Of a DNA stretch of 64,000 bases, positions 8,794 to 17,903 are shown one piece after another. The stretch spans positions 62,001 through 126,000 of the forward strand of contig NZ_JADLQO010000001.1 of the NCBI RefSeq assembly GCF_015477775.1, read 5' to 3'. Under the pieces are notes generated by a model that did no database searches, was not told where the DNA came from, and saw nothing but the letters and a program-made list of their open reading frames with translations. How positions within the stretch are numbered: position 1 is the stretch's first letter; every line of letters starts with the position of its first letter. Made by a program: the position numbers and the translations under genes. This DNA comes from Nocardia abscessus. Its GTDB lineage: Bacteria; Actinomycetota; Actinomycetes; Mycobacteriales; Mycobacteriaceae.

Positions 8794-9765
8794 TTAGTTC
8801 AACCCCGCGTACGAGTGCAACCCGCTGATCACCATGTTGATGATGAACAGGTTGAACAGCATGGCGACGAAGGCGGCGATGTTGATCCAGGCGGCCTTGG
8901 TGTCGCGCCAGCCAGAGGTGGCGCGGGCGTGCAGGTAGGCGGCGTAGAGGACCCAGGCGATGAAGGAGCAGGTTTCCTTCGGGTCCCAGCCCCAGAAGCG
9001 GCCCCAGGCGGCCTCGGCCCAGATGGCGCCGAGGATGACGCCGGCGCCGAACAGCGGGAAACCGATGATGGTGGTCTTGTAGGCCAACCGGTCCAGGGTG
9101 CGGGCGTCGGGCAGGCGGCGGGCGATGGCGCCGAGGATGTTGTCGGACTCCTGGCCGTCCGGCTGGCGCAGGCGGTACAGGAAGAGCATGCTCGCCACGC
9201 CCGCGAACAGGAACACACCGCTGCCGATCGCGACGATGGTGACGTGCAGCGGCAGCCAGAACGACCGCAGCGCGGGCACCACGGGCGCGGCGTCCGCGTA
9301 GAGCACGGTGCCCGCGAGGAACAGCAAGAGCAGCACCGGCACCAGCACGAACGCCCAGATACCCCGGTAGCGCTGATCGCGCAGGAACACCACGCCCACG
9401 ACCACGGCGGCGGCCGTGGCCATGGTGACGAACTCGTACATATTGCCCAGCGGGAAGCGGTCGGTCGCGAAGCCGCGCAACACGATCGCGCCCACGTGCA
9501 GCGCGATGGCGACCATCAGCACCGAGAACGCCATATTGCCCAGCCGCTCCGACAGCGGCCGCCGCGCGGGCTCGGCGACGCGTCCCGGCCCCTGCGGGGT
9601 CGACCCGCCGCCCACGGTCACCAGCTCGCGCTCGGCGACCTGGCGGCTGCGCGCCGTCGCGTACTGCCAGATCAGCAGCACCAGCACCAGCGCGTACACC
9701 ACGATCGCCGTCTTGAACGCGAAATCGCTGTACCTGGCGATGGTCTCGTCGATCGGCATGGTCAC
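8794..9765 (-). CDS. ccsB: Cytochrome c biogenesis protein CcsB (ResC)
   Basis: 323 residues with about eight transmembrane helices. It carries the haem-handling signature WGRFWGWDPKET (WGxxWxWDxKE) near residue 258. CcsB and ResB form the system II haem export and cytochrome c synthetase at the outer face of the cytoplasmic membrane, attaching haem to apocytochrome c CXXCH motifs. The ATG at 9765 overlaps the resB stop (9762-9765). The length is usual for an actinobacterial CcsB. Order matches Rv0529 of M. tuberculosis. Confidence 0.95.
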   Translation of the reverse strand: MTMPIDETIARYSDFAFKTAIVVYALVLVLLIWQYATARSRQVAERELVTVGGGSTPQGPGRVAEPARRPLSERLGNMAFSVLMVAIALHVGAIVLRGFATDRFPLGNMYEFVTMATAAAVVVGVVFLRDQRYRGIWAFVLVPVLLLLFLAGTVLYADAAPVVPALRSFWLPLHVTIVAIGSGVFLFAGVASMLFLYRLRQPDGQESDNILGAIARRLPDARTLDRLAYKTTIIGFPLFGAGVILGAIWAEAAWGRFWGWDPKETCSFIAWVLYAAYLHARATSGWRDTKAAWINIAAFVAMLFNLFIINMVISGLHSYAGLN

Positions 9766-11432
9766 TCTCCCGTGGTCTCGGCGCCCCGCGCCGCAGTGGT
9801 CCCGGCGTCCGTGTCGAGCAGGCGGGCGCGCAGCCGGTCGAACTCGCCGCCCCAGCCCGCCTGGTCGGTCCTCGCGAGCCCGCCCATCTCTACTACAGTG
9901 CGTCGTTTGTCAACGGTACCGGCTGCGTCCTCGGCCGGGTACACCCGCACCCAGATCCGGCGGCGCTTGACCAGCAGCGAGACCAGCAGGCCCGCCATCA
10001 TCAGCAACGCGCTCACCAGCACCCACTGCTGGGCGGGGTCGTGCGAGACCTGCAGATTCACGAACTCCTGCGCGCCGTCGAAGGCGACCTTGGTGCCGTT
10101 CGGCAGGGTGGTCGACTCGCCGGGGCGCAGATTGACCCTGGCCTCCTTGGTCAGGCGCCCCTGTTTGACCTGCTCCGGGTCGAGGGCGAACAACGACTGC
10201 GGCTTCCCGGTGTCCAAGCCGGTGTCACCGCGATAGATGTCGACCGCGACGGCCGGATCGTTCATCGCGGGAAACGCCGAGGTCAGCAGCGATCCGTGGA
10301 ACATCGCGGTGGGCGCGAACAGCCCCTCGATCGCGATCTGGTTCTTGCGGCGCTCCTCGTCGGTGGCGTACATGCCGCCGGGCGGGTCGATCCGCAGCAC
10401 GCCGCTGGACAGGAACGTCGACGCGTCGTCGGGACGCCACTGGATGGACTCGGTGCGGGTCTGGCCGTTCGGGAAGGTGACCGTGAAGGTCGGTGCGTAG
10501 CCGTGGCCTTGCAGGTAGAGCCGGTCGCCCGCGACGCGCAGAGGGTGGTTGACCTGCACCTGGGTGTCGCGCCAGATGTTGCTGCGCAGGTCGTCACCCG
10601 CCTGGTAGGCGAGGTTCGCGGTGAACATCTCGGCTTGCCCGTTGGTCAGGTAATCGGCCTGGAAATCCTTGACCCGGACACAGATCGGCGTCATGCCGGT
10701 GCCGTCGTTGACGTTGCCCGCCTTGAACGAGTCGAACACCGCGGGTGACGTGGTGCAGAAGCCGGGTCCGTTGTTCGCCAGCACGATGACGCTGCCCTCG
10801 TAGCCGAACAGCTTGCCCGCCGCGATGGCGACCAGCAGTCCGACCAGTGCGAGGTGGAACACCAGGTTGCCGAGTTCGCGGCTGTAGCCCTTCTCCGCCG
10901 ACAGCGCCACTTCGCCCTCGCGGGGGCCGGGACGGACCTCGGTGCGCCAGCCGCGCAACTGCGCGCGAGCGTGATCGATCACCGCCCCGGGCGATTGCTC
11001 GACGCGGTCCGAGTAGTGGTGCGGCAGCCTGGTCAGATTGCGCGGCGCCCGCACCGGCGGGGTGCGCAGGGCGCGGTAGTGGTCGACCGTGCGCGGCAGG
11101 ATGCAACCGACCAGGGAGATGAACAGCAGCACGTAGACGGCCGTGAACCAGAAACTGGAGAACACGTCGAACAGTTCGAAGCGGTCCATCCACGGGCCGA
11201 GCGTGGGCCGGTCGGCGATGTACTGCTCGACCTTCTGCTCGTTGAGGTTCCGCTGCGGCAACAGCGCGCCGGGAATCGCGGCCAGGGCGAGCAGGAACAG
11301 CAGCACCAAAGCGGTGCGCATGCTGGTGAGCCCGCGCCATGTGTTGCGCAGGAACGCCCAGGCCCGTCCGGCGAGTGATCGGCGCGGGGGCCGCGCGGGC
11401 GTGTCGATCGTGGGCTGGTCGGTCACGGTCAT
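9762..11432 (-). CDS. resB: Cytochrome c biogenesis protein ResB
   Basis: 556 residues from the ATG at 11432 (MTVTDQPTIDTPARPPRRSL), which overlaps the ccdA stop (11429-11432); the longer open frame upstream is a shadow of ccdA. There are three N-terminal transmembrane segments (for example ALVLLFLLALAAIPGALLPQ), a large extracytoplasmic domain, and a last helix near residue 470. ResB is the second subunit of the system II synthetase and acts with CcsB. Four-base overlaps on both sides indicate coupled translation. Confidence 0.95.
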   Translation of the reverse strand: MTVTDQPTIDTPARPPRRSLAGRAWAFLRNTWRGLTSMRTALVLLFLLALAAIPGALLPQRNLNEQKVEQYIADRPTLGPWMDRFELFDVFSSFWFTAVYVLLFISLVGCILPRTVDHYRALRTPPVRAPRNLTRLPHHYSDRVEQSPGAVIDHARAQLRGWRTEVRPGPREGEVALSAEKGYSRELGNLVFHLALVGLLVAIAAGKLFGYEGSVIVLANNGPGFCTTSPAVFDSFKAGNVNDGTGMTPICVRVKDFQADYLTNGQAEMFTANLAYQAGDDLRSNIWRDTQVQVNHPLRVAGDRLYLQGHGYAPTFTVTFPNGQTRTESIQWRPDDASTFLSSGVLRIDPPGGMYATDEERRKNQIAIEGLFAPTAMFHGSLLTSAFPAMNDPAVAVDIYRGDTGLDTGKPQSLFALDPEQVKQGRLTKEARVNLRPGESTTLPNGTKVAFDGAQEFVNLQVSHDPAQQWVLVSALLMMAGLLVSLLVKRRRIWVRVYPAEDAAGTVDKRRTVVEMGGLARTDQAGWGGEFDRLRARLLDTDAGTTAARGAETTGE

Positions 11433-12274
11433 ATCGGCAAGGTCACCTCGGAGACGAACGCATCGCGCACCCAGGCGACGAACAGGTCCCATGCCCCGGT
11501 GACCAGCGCGGCGCCGACCGCGACGAGCAACATGCCCCCGACGATCTGGATGGTGCGGGAATTGCGGCGCAGCCAGCCGACCCCCCGCAGCGCGCTCGCC
11601 GACCCGAACGCGAGTACGACGAACGGCAGACCGAGACCGAGGCAGTAGGCGACGATCAGGGCGACCCCGCGCACGGCCGTCGTCCCGTCGGTGCCCGCGG
11701 CCACCGCCATGACGCCCGACAGCGTCGGGCCGAGACAGGGGGTCCATCCCAGCGCGAACACCCCGCCGAGCAGCGGCGCGCCCACGATGCTGGTGAGCCT
11801 GCGCGGCTCCATCCGGGTGTCGCGCTGCAAGGCGGGCACCAGGCCGATGAACACCAAGCCCATCAGGATCGTCACGACGCCACCGATGCGTTGCAGCAGT
11901 TCCCGATTCACGTTGAGGGTCTGGATGACGCCGAACACCGTCGCGGTGGCGAGCACGAAGACCACCGTGAAACCGGCGACGAACAGCCCCGCCGCTGCCG
12001 CGACCCGCATCCGTCCGGTGCGCAGCGATGGGGCGGCGGTCACCGCGCCCGCCCGCGCGGAGCCGGTTGCGGTGGCCTCGGCGACGGTGGCGGGCGGCGC
12101 CTCCGCACCGACCAATCCGGCCAGATAGGACAGATATCCGGGCACGAGCGGCACCACGCACGGCGAGGCGAACGACACCAGACCCGCGAGCAGGCACGCG
12201 CCGAGCGCCAGCAGCAGCGGCCCGGAGGCCGCCGTCTGCTGGAACGAATCACCGACTCCGGCGAGCACCATCAC
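11429..12274 (-). CDS. ccdA: Thiol-disulfide transporter CcdA
   Basis: 281 residues with six to seven transmembrane helices. It carries the conserved membrane Cys motifs FASPCVVPLVPGYLSYL near residue 38 and GWTPCLGPTLSGV near 175. CcdA passes electrons from cytoplasmic thioredoxin to extracytoplasmic thiol-reducing proteins such as the TlpA-like protein encoded upstream, keeping apocytochrome c cysteines reduced. The first two codons are both ATG (12274, 12271). It corresponds in order to Rv0527. Confidence 0.93.
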   Translation of the reverse strand: MMVLAGVGDSFQQTAASGPLLLALGACLLAGLVSFASPCVVPLVPGYLSYLAGLVGAEAPPATVAEATATGSARAGAVTAAPSLRTGRMRVAAAAGLFVAGFTVVFVLATATVFGVIQTLNVNRELLQRIGGVVTILMGLVFIGLVPALQRDTRMEPRRLTSIVGAPLLGGVFALGWTPCLGPTLSGVMAVAAGTDGTTAVRGVALIVAYCLGLGLPFVVLAFGSASALRGVGWLRRNSRTIQIVGGMLLVAVGAALVTGAWDLFVAWVRDAFVSEVTLPI

Positions 12275-12320
12275 AGGTCCTCACCGGTACACAGCGCGGT
12301 GTGCTCGGTGTGCTCGCAGG

Positions 12321-12572
12321 TCACACCGATTCCTCCCGCGTGTCCTCCGCCGATCGGGCGCCGTGGCGCAACGACACCTTCCGCTCGGTGGCGGCGGGTT
12401 CCTCGGCCCCGTCGAACACGGCGAAGTCCAGCAGGGAGTCGGCGGCGACGCTGCGCGGCACGGTGGCGATACCCGCCCACCGGTCGTCGACGGCCCATCC
12501 GCCGCCGATACGTCGGGCGCCCTGCCGTGGCCGACAGGCGCGCAGGTGGCGGGTACGGCGGTCGCGATTCAC
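12321..12572 (-). CDS. Small hypothetical protein inside the ccs operon (83 aa)
   Basis: GTG at 12572 overlaps the stop of the TlpA-like gene (12569-12572), with GGAGGAA at 12578-12584 as a strong ribosome-binding site. It ends 46 nt before ccdA. The product is basic at the N-terminus (VNRDRRTRHLRACRPRQGAR) and then mixed (SLLDFAVFDGAEEPAATERK). No membrane helix or family is recognised. The four-base overlap and good ribosome-binding site argue that it is translated; it could be a leader or coupling peptide for ccdA. Confidence 0.5.
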   Translation of the reverse strand: MNRDRRTRHLRACRPRQGARRIGGGWAVDDRWAGIATVPRSVAADSLLDFAVFDGAEEPAATERKVSLRHGARSAEDTREESV

Positions 12573-13210
12573 TGTGATTCCTCCGCGGCGATGCTTTCGA
12601 TTACTGGTTGTAGATCCTCGGCGAGCAGGGACCGCAGGAAGACCGCGGCGACCCGGTGTTGCCGGTCGAGGACGAGCGTGGTGGGGATGACACTGGTCGG
12701 GAAGTTCCCGCCGAGCGCCAAGAGCGTGCGCATCGACGGGTCGTAGATGGACGGGTAGCCGACCTTGTTGTCGACCACGAAATCTTGGGCCTTGTCCTGT
12801 TGCGGATCGCGGACGTTGATCCCGAGGAAGGCGACACCCTTGTCCTTGGTCGCCTCGTAGACCTTCTCCAGGGCGGGCGCCTCCGCGCGGCACGGACCGC
12901 ACCACTGGCCCCACAGGTTGAGGACCACGACCTTGCCCGGGTAGTCCGCGACCGAAATCGTCTTACCGGCCGTCATCAAGTCCGGACCGGCCAATTCGCC
13001 GATGGTGCCGCGGGCGGCGGGCGGGTCGTAGCGGATGTCGGTCTTGCCGCCGGGCGAGACGAATTCGAAGGTGCCGCCCGAGGCCACCGCGTCCGAACCG
13101 GTCGAGCAACCCGCGAGCGCGGCGACGAGCGCCACGCACGCGAGCAGCACCGGCAGCACCCGCCCGGTGCGTTTCACGGGCGGGTCACAGAACGCGGTGG
13201 AGCGGATCAT
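12569..13210 (-). CDS. TlpA/ResA-like thioredoxin lipoprotein
   Basis: 213 residues from the ATG at 13210, which overlaps the upstream stop (13207-13210). It has a basic N-terminus, a hydrophobic signal and the lipobox LAGC, so it is a membrane-anchored lipoprotein facing outward. The thioredoxin fold has the active site LWGQWCGPCRAEAP (WCGPC) and the cis-Pro region TSVIPTT. It probably reduces apocytochrome c cysteines, receiving electrons from CcdA. The order matches Rv0526. Confidence 0.92.
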   Translation of the reverse strand: MIRSTAFCDPPVKRTGRVLPVLLACVALVAALAGCSTGSDAVASGGTFEFVSPGGKTDIRYDPPAARGTIGELAGPDLMTAGKTISVADYPGKVVVLNLWGQWCGPCRAEAPALEKVYEATKDKGVAFLGINVRDPQQDKAQDFVVDNKVGYPSIYDPSMRTLLALGGNFPTSVIPTTLVLDRQHRVAAVFLRSLLAEDLQPVIESIAAEESQ

Positions 13211-14241
13211 GCGCCGTGTACCGAGGGGTCCGAGCCGCCCGCGGGCTCGGAGTAGACGATGTCGACGAGGGTGTCGCCCTGGTAGACCAGCGAGGTCAGC
13301 GACGCGAGCGAGCACTGCCGCTGGCGCGGATCGTGCCACAGGCGCTGCCCCTGGAGGAATCGCCGCAGCGTCCACACCGGCAGCTGATGCGACACCAGCA
13401 CCGCCTCGCGCCCGGCCGCTTCGACGCGGGCTTTGTTCACCGCCGCCAGCATGCGATGCGCGATCTGCAGATAGGGCTCGCCCCAGGACGGGGTGAAGGG
13501 GTCACGCAGCTTCCACCAGTGCCGCGGCTTGCGCAGCGCGCCGTCGCCGACGGAGACGCGCAGGCCCTCGAAGGTGTTGCCCGCCTCGATGAGGTTCTCG
13601 TCGGTGCGCACGATCACGTCGTGCTGGGCGGCGATCGGCTCGGCGGTCTCCTGGGCGCGCTGCAGCGGGGAGGCGATGACCAGCGCGATGTCGTGATCGG
13701 CCAGGGTCCGCGCGACCGCGGCGGCCTGCGCCCGCCCGGCCACCGAGAGGCTGAAGCCGGGCAGGCGGCCGTAGAGGATGCCGTTCGGGTTGTGCACCTC
13801 GCCGTGCCGCAGCACGTGCACGATGGTCTCGACCGGTGCGGTGCCGCCGTCGTGCACCCGCTCGGTGGTGTGGGTCCGGCCGTCGGCGCGTTCGACCGGT
13901 TCGGTCCCGCTGGCCTCGTCAGCGGCCGAAGCGGTCCTGTCCCCCTTGTCCCCCTTGCGCGCCGCGACGACCTGCGCGTCCGAGGCCGCGGCGGCCGCGG
14001 CGAACTGAGCACCCGCGTCGACCAGGCTCGATTCCGCGAGTTCGGCGGTCGCGGTCCGAGCGCCTGCGCTCGCGGCGGCGAATTGCTCACCCGCGTCGAT
14101 CACGGTCGCGTCCGCGCCGGGATCGATGGCCGGCGCGGCGGCCACGGCGGTCGCGCCGTTCGTCACGGGCACATCCGGCTCGGCGGACGGCTTGGCTAGC
14201 TCGCGCCGGGCGGCATCGGGCTGATCGAGGTCGGAGGTCAC
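13207..14241 (-). CDS. Histidine phosphatase (phosphoglycerate mutase-like) with disordered N-terminal extension
   Basis: 344 residues from the GTG at 14241, which overlaps the hemL stop. Residues 1 to about 135 are Ala-rich and low-complexity, with an approximate internal repeat ([14 protein letters not shown] and [14 protein letters not shown]). The catalytic domain follows, with [12 protein letters not shown] (RHG, phospho-accepting His), [14 protein letters not shown] (Arg) and VSHQLPVW (second His). The substrate is unknown. The hemL, phosphatase, thioredoxin order corresponds to Rv0524 to Rv0526. The extension looks lineage-specific. Confidence 0.88.
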   Translation of the reverse strand: MTSDLDQPDAARRELAKPSAEPDVPVTNGATAVAAAPAIDPGADATVIDAGEQFAAASAGARTATAELAESSLVDAGAQFAAAAAASDAQVVAARKGDKGDRTASAADEASGTEPVERADGRTHTTERVHDGGTAPVETIVHVLRHGEVHNPNGILYGRLPGFSLSVAGRAQAAAVARTLADHDIALVIASPLQRAQETAEPIAAQHDVIVRTDENLIEAGNTFEGLRVSVGDGALRKPRHWWKLRDPFTPSWGEPYLQIAHRMLAAVNKARVEAAGREAVLVSHQLPVWTLRRFLQGQRLWHDPRQRQCSLASLTSLVYQGDTLVDIVYSEPAGGSDPSVHGA

Positions 14242-15575
14242 GCGCGGGATCCTTCGGGGGTGGCGGCCGCCGCCGCGTGCGCGGCGGCGGGCAAGGCGGC
14301 AGCGATACGGTCGAACGCGTCCTCGTCGAGCGCCGCGGAAACGAACCATGCTTCGAACGCGCTCGGCGGCGCGTACACGCCGCCGTCGAGCAGGGCGTGG
14401 AAGAACGCTGGGTAGCGCCAGGTCTCGCTCGCCTTGGCGGCGGCGTAGTCGGTGACCGGGCGTTCGGCGAAGAACACGCTCACCATATTGCCCGCGAACT
14501 GGACCTGGTGCCGGACCCCTGCGGTGGTCAGTGCGGAGGTGAACAGATCACCGAGCCGCTGTGCGTTGTGATCCAGCGCCGCGTAGACCGCGTCGTCGGC
14601 CGCGCGCAGCGTGGCGAGGCCCGCGGCCACCGCCACCGGGTTACCGGACAGCGTGCCGGCCTGGTAGACGGGCCCGAGCGGCGCGAGGTGGTTCATGATC
14701 TCGGCGCGTCCGCCGAACGCCGCGGCGGGCAGGCCGCCGCTCATCACCTTGCCGAAGGTGTAGAGATCGCCCGCGACGCCTTCCCGGCCGAACCAGCCCG
14801 CACTGCTGACGCGGAAGCCGGTCATCACCTCGTCCATGACGAGCAGCGCACCGTGCTCGGCGGTGAGCGCGCGCAGGCCCGCGTTGAATCCGGGCAGCGG
14901 CGCGACCGCTCCCATGTTGCCCGCCGCCGCCTCGGTGATCACGCAGGCGATCGCATCGGGGTTCGCGGCGAACGCGGCGGCGACGGCGTCGAGGTCGTTG
15001 TAGGGCAGCACGATGGTGTCGGCCGCCTGCGCGCCCGTCACGCCGGGTGAGGTGGGCAGTCCGAGCGTGGCGACGCCGGAGCCCGCGTCGGCGAGCAGCG
15101 CGTCGACGTGGCCGTGGTAGCACCCGGCGAACTTGATGATCTTGGTGCGGCCGGTGCAGCCACGGGCCAGCCGGACCGCGCTCATGGTGGCCTCGGTGCC
15201 GGAGTTCACCAGCCGGACCCGTTCCACCGGGGCGACCCGCCGCACGATCGCCTCGGCGAGCTCGATCTCGGCCTCGGTCGGCGCGCCGAAGGACAGGCCG
15301 CCGCCCGCCGCGCGGCGCACCGCCTCGACGACCGCGGGATGCGCGTGGCCGAGGATCATCGGCCCCCAGGAGCAGACCAGGTCGACGTACTCGTTGCCGT
15401 CGGCGTCGACGAGCGTGCAGCCCTCGGCCGAGGCGATGAATCGCGGTGTGCCGCCGACGGATCGGAATGCCCGCACCGGAGAGTTGACGCCTCCCGGAAT
15501 CACCGAACTCGCCCGGTCGAAGAGCTGAGCGGAAACCGGCACCGCTGCACTGGTCACGCGCGGAGAAGAACTCAC
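14238..15575 (-). CDS. hemL: Glutamate-1-semialdehyde 2,1-aminomutase
   Basis: 445 residues, the family's usual length. It converts glutamate-1-semialdehyde to 5-aminolevulinate using PLP, the step after HemA in the C5 pathway. Visible motifs are [13 protein letters not shown] near the N-terminus, [15 protein letters not shown] (cofactor phosphate), MDEVMTGFR, and the PLP lysine in [13 protein letters not shown] (about Lys276). A GTG start (15575) is used. It is the first gene of a long overlapped operon that runs into cytochrome c maturation. Confidence 0.96.
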   Translation of the reverse strand: MSSSPRVTSAAVPVSAQLFDRASSVIPGGVNSPVRAFRSVGGTPRFIASAEGCTLVDADGNEYVDLVCSWGPMILGHAHPAVVEAVRRAAGGGLSFGAPTEAEIELAEAIVRRVAPVERVRLVNSGTEATMSAVRLARGCTGRTKIIKFAGCYHGHVDALLADAGSGVATLGLPTSPGVTGAQAADTIVLPYNDLDAVAAAFAANPDAIACVITEAAAGNMGAVAPLPGFNAGLRALTAEHGALLVMDEVMTGFRVSSAGWFGREGVAGDLYTFGKVMSGGLPAAAFGGRAEIMNHLAPLGPVYQAGTLSGNPVAVAAGLATLRAADDAVYAALDHNAQRLGDLFTSALTTAGVRHQVQFAGNMVSVFFAERPVTDYAAAKASETWRYPAFFHALLDGGVYAPPSAFEAWFVSAALDEDAFDRIAAALPAAAHAAAAATPEGSRA

Positions 15576-15749
15576 GTGTTCCAGTCTCTCAGCACCTGGA
15601 AATCGATTCGACGACAGGGTGTAGTGCAGTGATGCAGGCCGCAGCCGCCCGGCAACACGCCGAGGTGAGGTTCGCGCGAATTTCGATCGCTGAACGGTTG
15701 CCGGTGCGTAGTCTCAGCTCACATTCGTCCATCGTTCGGGAGGGTCTGC

Positions 15750-16136
15750 ATGCGGATTGCCATCGTCAGCGTGGGTGTGCTCACCGTCGTCGCGGGGGCC
15801 GTCGTGGCACTCGGCGCCGGGTCCGCCGCCGCGCAGCCGTTCGATCAACTCGATCAGGCGCGGCTGGCCATCCCGCTGGACCACACGGCGACCACCGCGC
15901 TGGCAGGCGGACCCATTCCGGCGCTGATCACCATGGTCGTCCCGCCCAACCGGATCGGCGCCGGGCTGAAGAGCGATTCCGTGATCCACCGCGACGAGCG
16001 CGGGGCGGTGCACGCCACGTTGCGCCAAGTGGTCCTGGAAGCGGCCGGCCATCCCGACGGGACGGTCACCGTCTATCTGAACGCGCCCGGCGCCCGCAAC
16101 GGTCGCGTGCTGGACATTTACCAGCACTGGAACTGA
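15750..16136 (+). CDS. Secreted hypothetical protein (128 aa)
   Basis: N-terminal MRIAIVSVGVLTVVAGAVVA with an Ala-rich cleavage region (AAAQP) is a classic Sec signal. The mature part (about 95 residues) has no cysteine and includes TTALAGGPIPALITMVVPP and DGTVTVYLNAPGARNG. GGGAGGG lies 6-10 nt before the ATG. No family is recognised; small exported proteins like this are common in Nocardia and mycobacteria. It is divergent from hemL. Confidence 0.75.
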   Translation: MRIAIVSVGVLTVVAGAVVALGAGSAAAQPFDQLDQARLAIPLDHTATTALAGGPIPALITMVVPPNRIGAGLKSDSVIHRDERGAVHATLRQVVLEAAGHPDGTVTVYLNAPGARNGRVLDIYQHWN

Positions 16137-16156
16137 GCGGGCGCCGCGCGGCTACC

Positions 16157-16378
16157 TCAGGCGTACATGCAAGGGACCTGCGCCGACATGGTGTGCAGGA
16201 AGCACATGAACCCGTTGTAGGGGCCGGCGGAACCGGTATCCGGCACGAGGATCGGCGCGTCGACCGGGCTCACGTCCTCCAGTGGCAGTCCCGGGCTCGC
16301 GCCGGCGGGCCCGGCCCCGATCCCGAGGGCGGCAGCCACGGCAAACGCGGCACAGATCTTCACGGCGAACCGGTTCAT
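16157..16378 (-). CDS. Small secreted protein with two cysteines (73 aa)
   Basis: Starts at the ATG at 16378: MNRFAVKICAAFAVAAALGI, then GAGPAGAS as a signal-peptide cleavage region. The mature chain is only about 45 residues and ends NGFMCFLHTMSAQVPCMYA, with two Cys that could form one disulfide. It runs convergent to the 15750 gene. No family is recognised; the AAGGAAAG just before the start fits a ribosome-binding site. Confidence 0.65.
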   Translation of the reverse strand: MNRFAVKICAAFAVAAALGIGAGPAGASPGLPLEDVSPVDAPILVPDTGSAGPYNGFMCFLHTMSAQVPCMYA

Positions 16379-16547
16379 CAAACACTTTCCTTCATCGACG
16401 CACGTTCCAACTACGGCCGAAATACTAACGGCCACAGGGCCATTCCAGCCAAAGCGCGCGGTCGACGGGCGTCGGGCACCGGACGGCGCGCGGTTGCACG
16501 GTAACCCGTCGGCGCGCCGGACGCAGCGGTTCGCAGGCAATCCGTGG

Positions 16548-16778
16548 CTACGTGATGCCCAGACAGAATGCGGCGAACCCGGTGGTCACCAGGCACGCCA
16601 GCGGCGCGGGCAACGCGTGCAGCAACGGTGCGGGCGGTGTGGCGGCGAAGACCGGTGTCACCGGGACAGGCTCTGCCGCAACGGCTTCGGCGGACGCGGT
16701 GGCGGGTGCGAGCGCTGCCGCGCCGACCACACCGGCCGCCACCGCGCCGAAAAGTGTTCGCTGGACAGTTGGTTTCAT
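16548..16778 (-). CDS. Small secreted protein (76 aa)
   Basis: Starts at the ATG at 16778: MKPTVQRTLFGAVAAGVVGA with an ATASAE cleavage site. The mature part is Pro/Ala/Val-rich and ends PAPLACLVTTGFAAFCLGIT, again with two C-terminal cysteines, as in the neighbouring 73-residue protein. The two may be distant paralogues or a pair. No family is recognised. Confidence 0.6.
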   Translation of the reverse strand: MKPTVQRTLFGAVAAGVVGAAALAPATASAEAVAAEPVPVTPVFAATPPAPLLHALPAPLACLVTTGFAAFCLGIT

Positions 16779-16849
16779 GTGATCGGCGTTCCCGCCATCC
16801 GCCGGATCAAACGGCTCGGGCGGACTCGCGCCGAGTGGACTCCCGCCGA

Positions 16850-17110
16850 TCAGGCGACAGCCCGGGCACCACGCAGACCGCGCACGAGCCGGGCTGCCGC
16901 GTCGATGGCCAGGACCCCGGCCACCGCGACGAGCACAGTGGCCAGCAGCCACCAGGGCGCTACGTAGCGGGTGGCGGTGAAACCAGGCGCGTCGCCCAAC
17001 GGCGGGAAATCGGTGGTGTGCACACCGGCGCGTGCGCCGAGTACCGCCCCCACGAGCGCGAGCACGATCAGATCCAGTTCCACGAACACCGCGACTACCC
17101 AGCGTCTCAA
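16850..17110 (-). CDS. Two-helix membrane protein (86 aa)
   Basis: MRRWVVAVFVELDLIVLALV (helix 1) and PWWLLATVLVAVAGVLAIDA (helix 2), with a ~25-residue extracytoplasmic loop. The start overlaps the upstream stop (17107-17110), so it is coupled to the 157-residue membrane protein. No family is recognised. Confidence 0.7.
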   Translation of the reverse strand: MRRWVVAVFVELDLIVLALVGAVLGARAGVHTTDFPPLGDAPGFTATRYVAPWWLLATVLVAVAGVLAIDAAARLVRGLRGARAVA

Positions 17111-17580
17111 CGGTCCACTCCGTCCGCACTGCGCTCGAGGGCTTCGGTCAACGCCGTGCGCAGCGCCCGGTGGTCTTTCGCCCAGGCCTGCACCAGGCTG
17201 CCGTCGGCCAACCGCAGCCCGATTCCGGTGCGGCGGCGCGGCACACCGGTCAGCTCACCGAGCGCCCGCGCCGACTCCCACTCTTCGTCGTCCCAGGAGT
17301 CCTCGTCGCGTTCCGGAAGGACGTCGGCGATCGAGCTCAGCGGCAGCGACTCGGTGCCCGAACGCAGCGTCTCCGGCGTCAACTCGACGCTGACGTGCCG
17401 CTTGCCCGCAACCACCTGCAGCGCGACGAAGCCCGCGATCAGCGCGGCGCAGAACAGCAGGGCGAACCAGTGCATGGAACCACCCGTGACGAGTTCGAGA
17501 GCGAGAACGGCCAGGCACAGAATCGGCCCATAGGCGACCGCGCGCCAGCGGGCGCCCGGTTCGGTGAACAAGACGGTCAC
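17107..17580 (-). CDS. Membrane protein, DUF3093-like (157 aa)
   Basis: Two N-terminal helices (GPILCLAVLALELVTGGSM, then WFALLFCAALIAGFVALQVV) are followed by a soluble domain. That domain contains VELTPETLRSG, LPLSSIADVLPERDED and GIGLRLADGSLVQAWAKDH. The layout of a membrane hairpin plus a small PH-like strand domain ending in a helix resembles actinobacterial DUF3093; this is a tentative placement. It overlaps the next gene by four bases. Confidence 0.65.
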   Translation of the reverse strand: MTVLFTEPGARWRAVAYGPILCLAVLALELVTGGSMHWFALLFCAALIAGFVALQVVAGKRHVSVELTPETLRSGTESLPLSSIADVLPERDEDSWDDEEWESARALGELTGVPRRRTGIGLRLADGSLVQAWAKDHRALRTALTEALERSADGVDR

Positions 17581-17626
17581 GCCGGCCCCTCGGCGACAGC
17601 GGGCGGCAGCACGACGGAAAGCGAGA

Positions 17627-17746
17627 TCAGCGAGTCAAGCCGGGCAGCAACAGCACGGCGACGGTCAGCACGGCGAACAGAATCAGCAGGCTCAAGACGG
17701 CCAGGTCCCGCCGAATGCTGTGCGGCTGCTGGATCACCACTCGCAT
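17627..17746 (-). CDS. Single-helix membrane peptide (39 aa)
   Basis: ATG at 17746 with two GGAGG-type sequences just upstream. The product is MRVVIQQPHSIRRDLAVLSL followed by a hydrophobic run to LLLPGLTR: a short cytoplasmic basic head and one membrane helix. It sits 46 nt before the membrane-protein pair on the same strand. It is supported by the strong ribosome-binding site and clean helix, not by homology. Confidence 0.5.
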   Translation of the reverse strand: MRVVIQQPHSIRRDLAVLSLLILFAVLTVAVLLLPGLTR

Positions 17747-17903
17747 CGATGCCTCCGATCCTCCGGAGCCATCTGCCGAGTTCCCGCACGTAATGCGAGA
17801 CAACGCATGACAAACGACTACCGGTTCCCACGTCCACTGTGACAACCCTCACCATACATGCCGGACTGTCTCGGACAAACTGAGAACGCGTTCCATCCGC
17901 GGC

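Noticed and set aside
8815..10236. Long plus-strand frame (473 codons) opposite ccsB and resB
   Set aside because: Composition is His/Arg/Gln-rich without structure and lies antisense to clear ccsB/resB coding sequence; it is a typical high-GC shadow.
11433..12197. N-terminal extension of resB in the same frame
   Set aside because: It overlaps ccdA entirely and is Arg/Gly-rich; the ATG at 11432 in a four-base overlap starts a normal ResB.
13940..13965. Short tandem repeat of CCCCTTGT-type units
   Set aside because: It encodes KGDKGD inside the disordered extension of the histidine phosphatase; only two units, not a meaningful repeat array.
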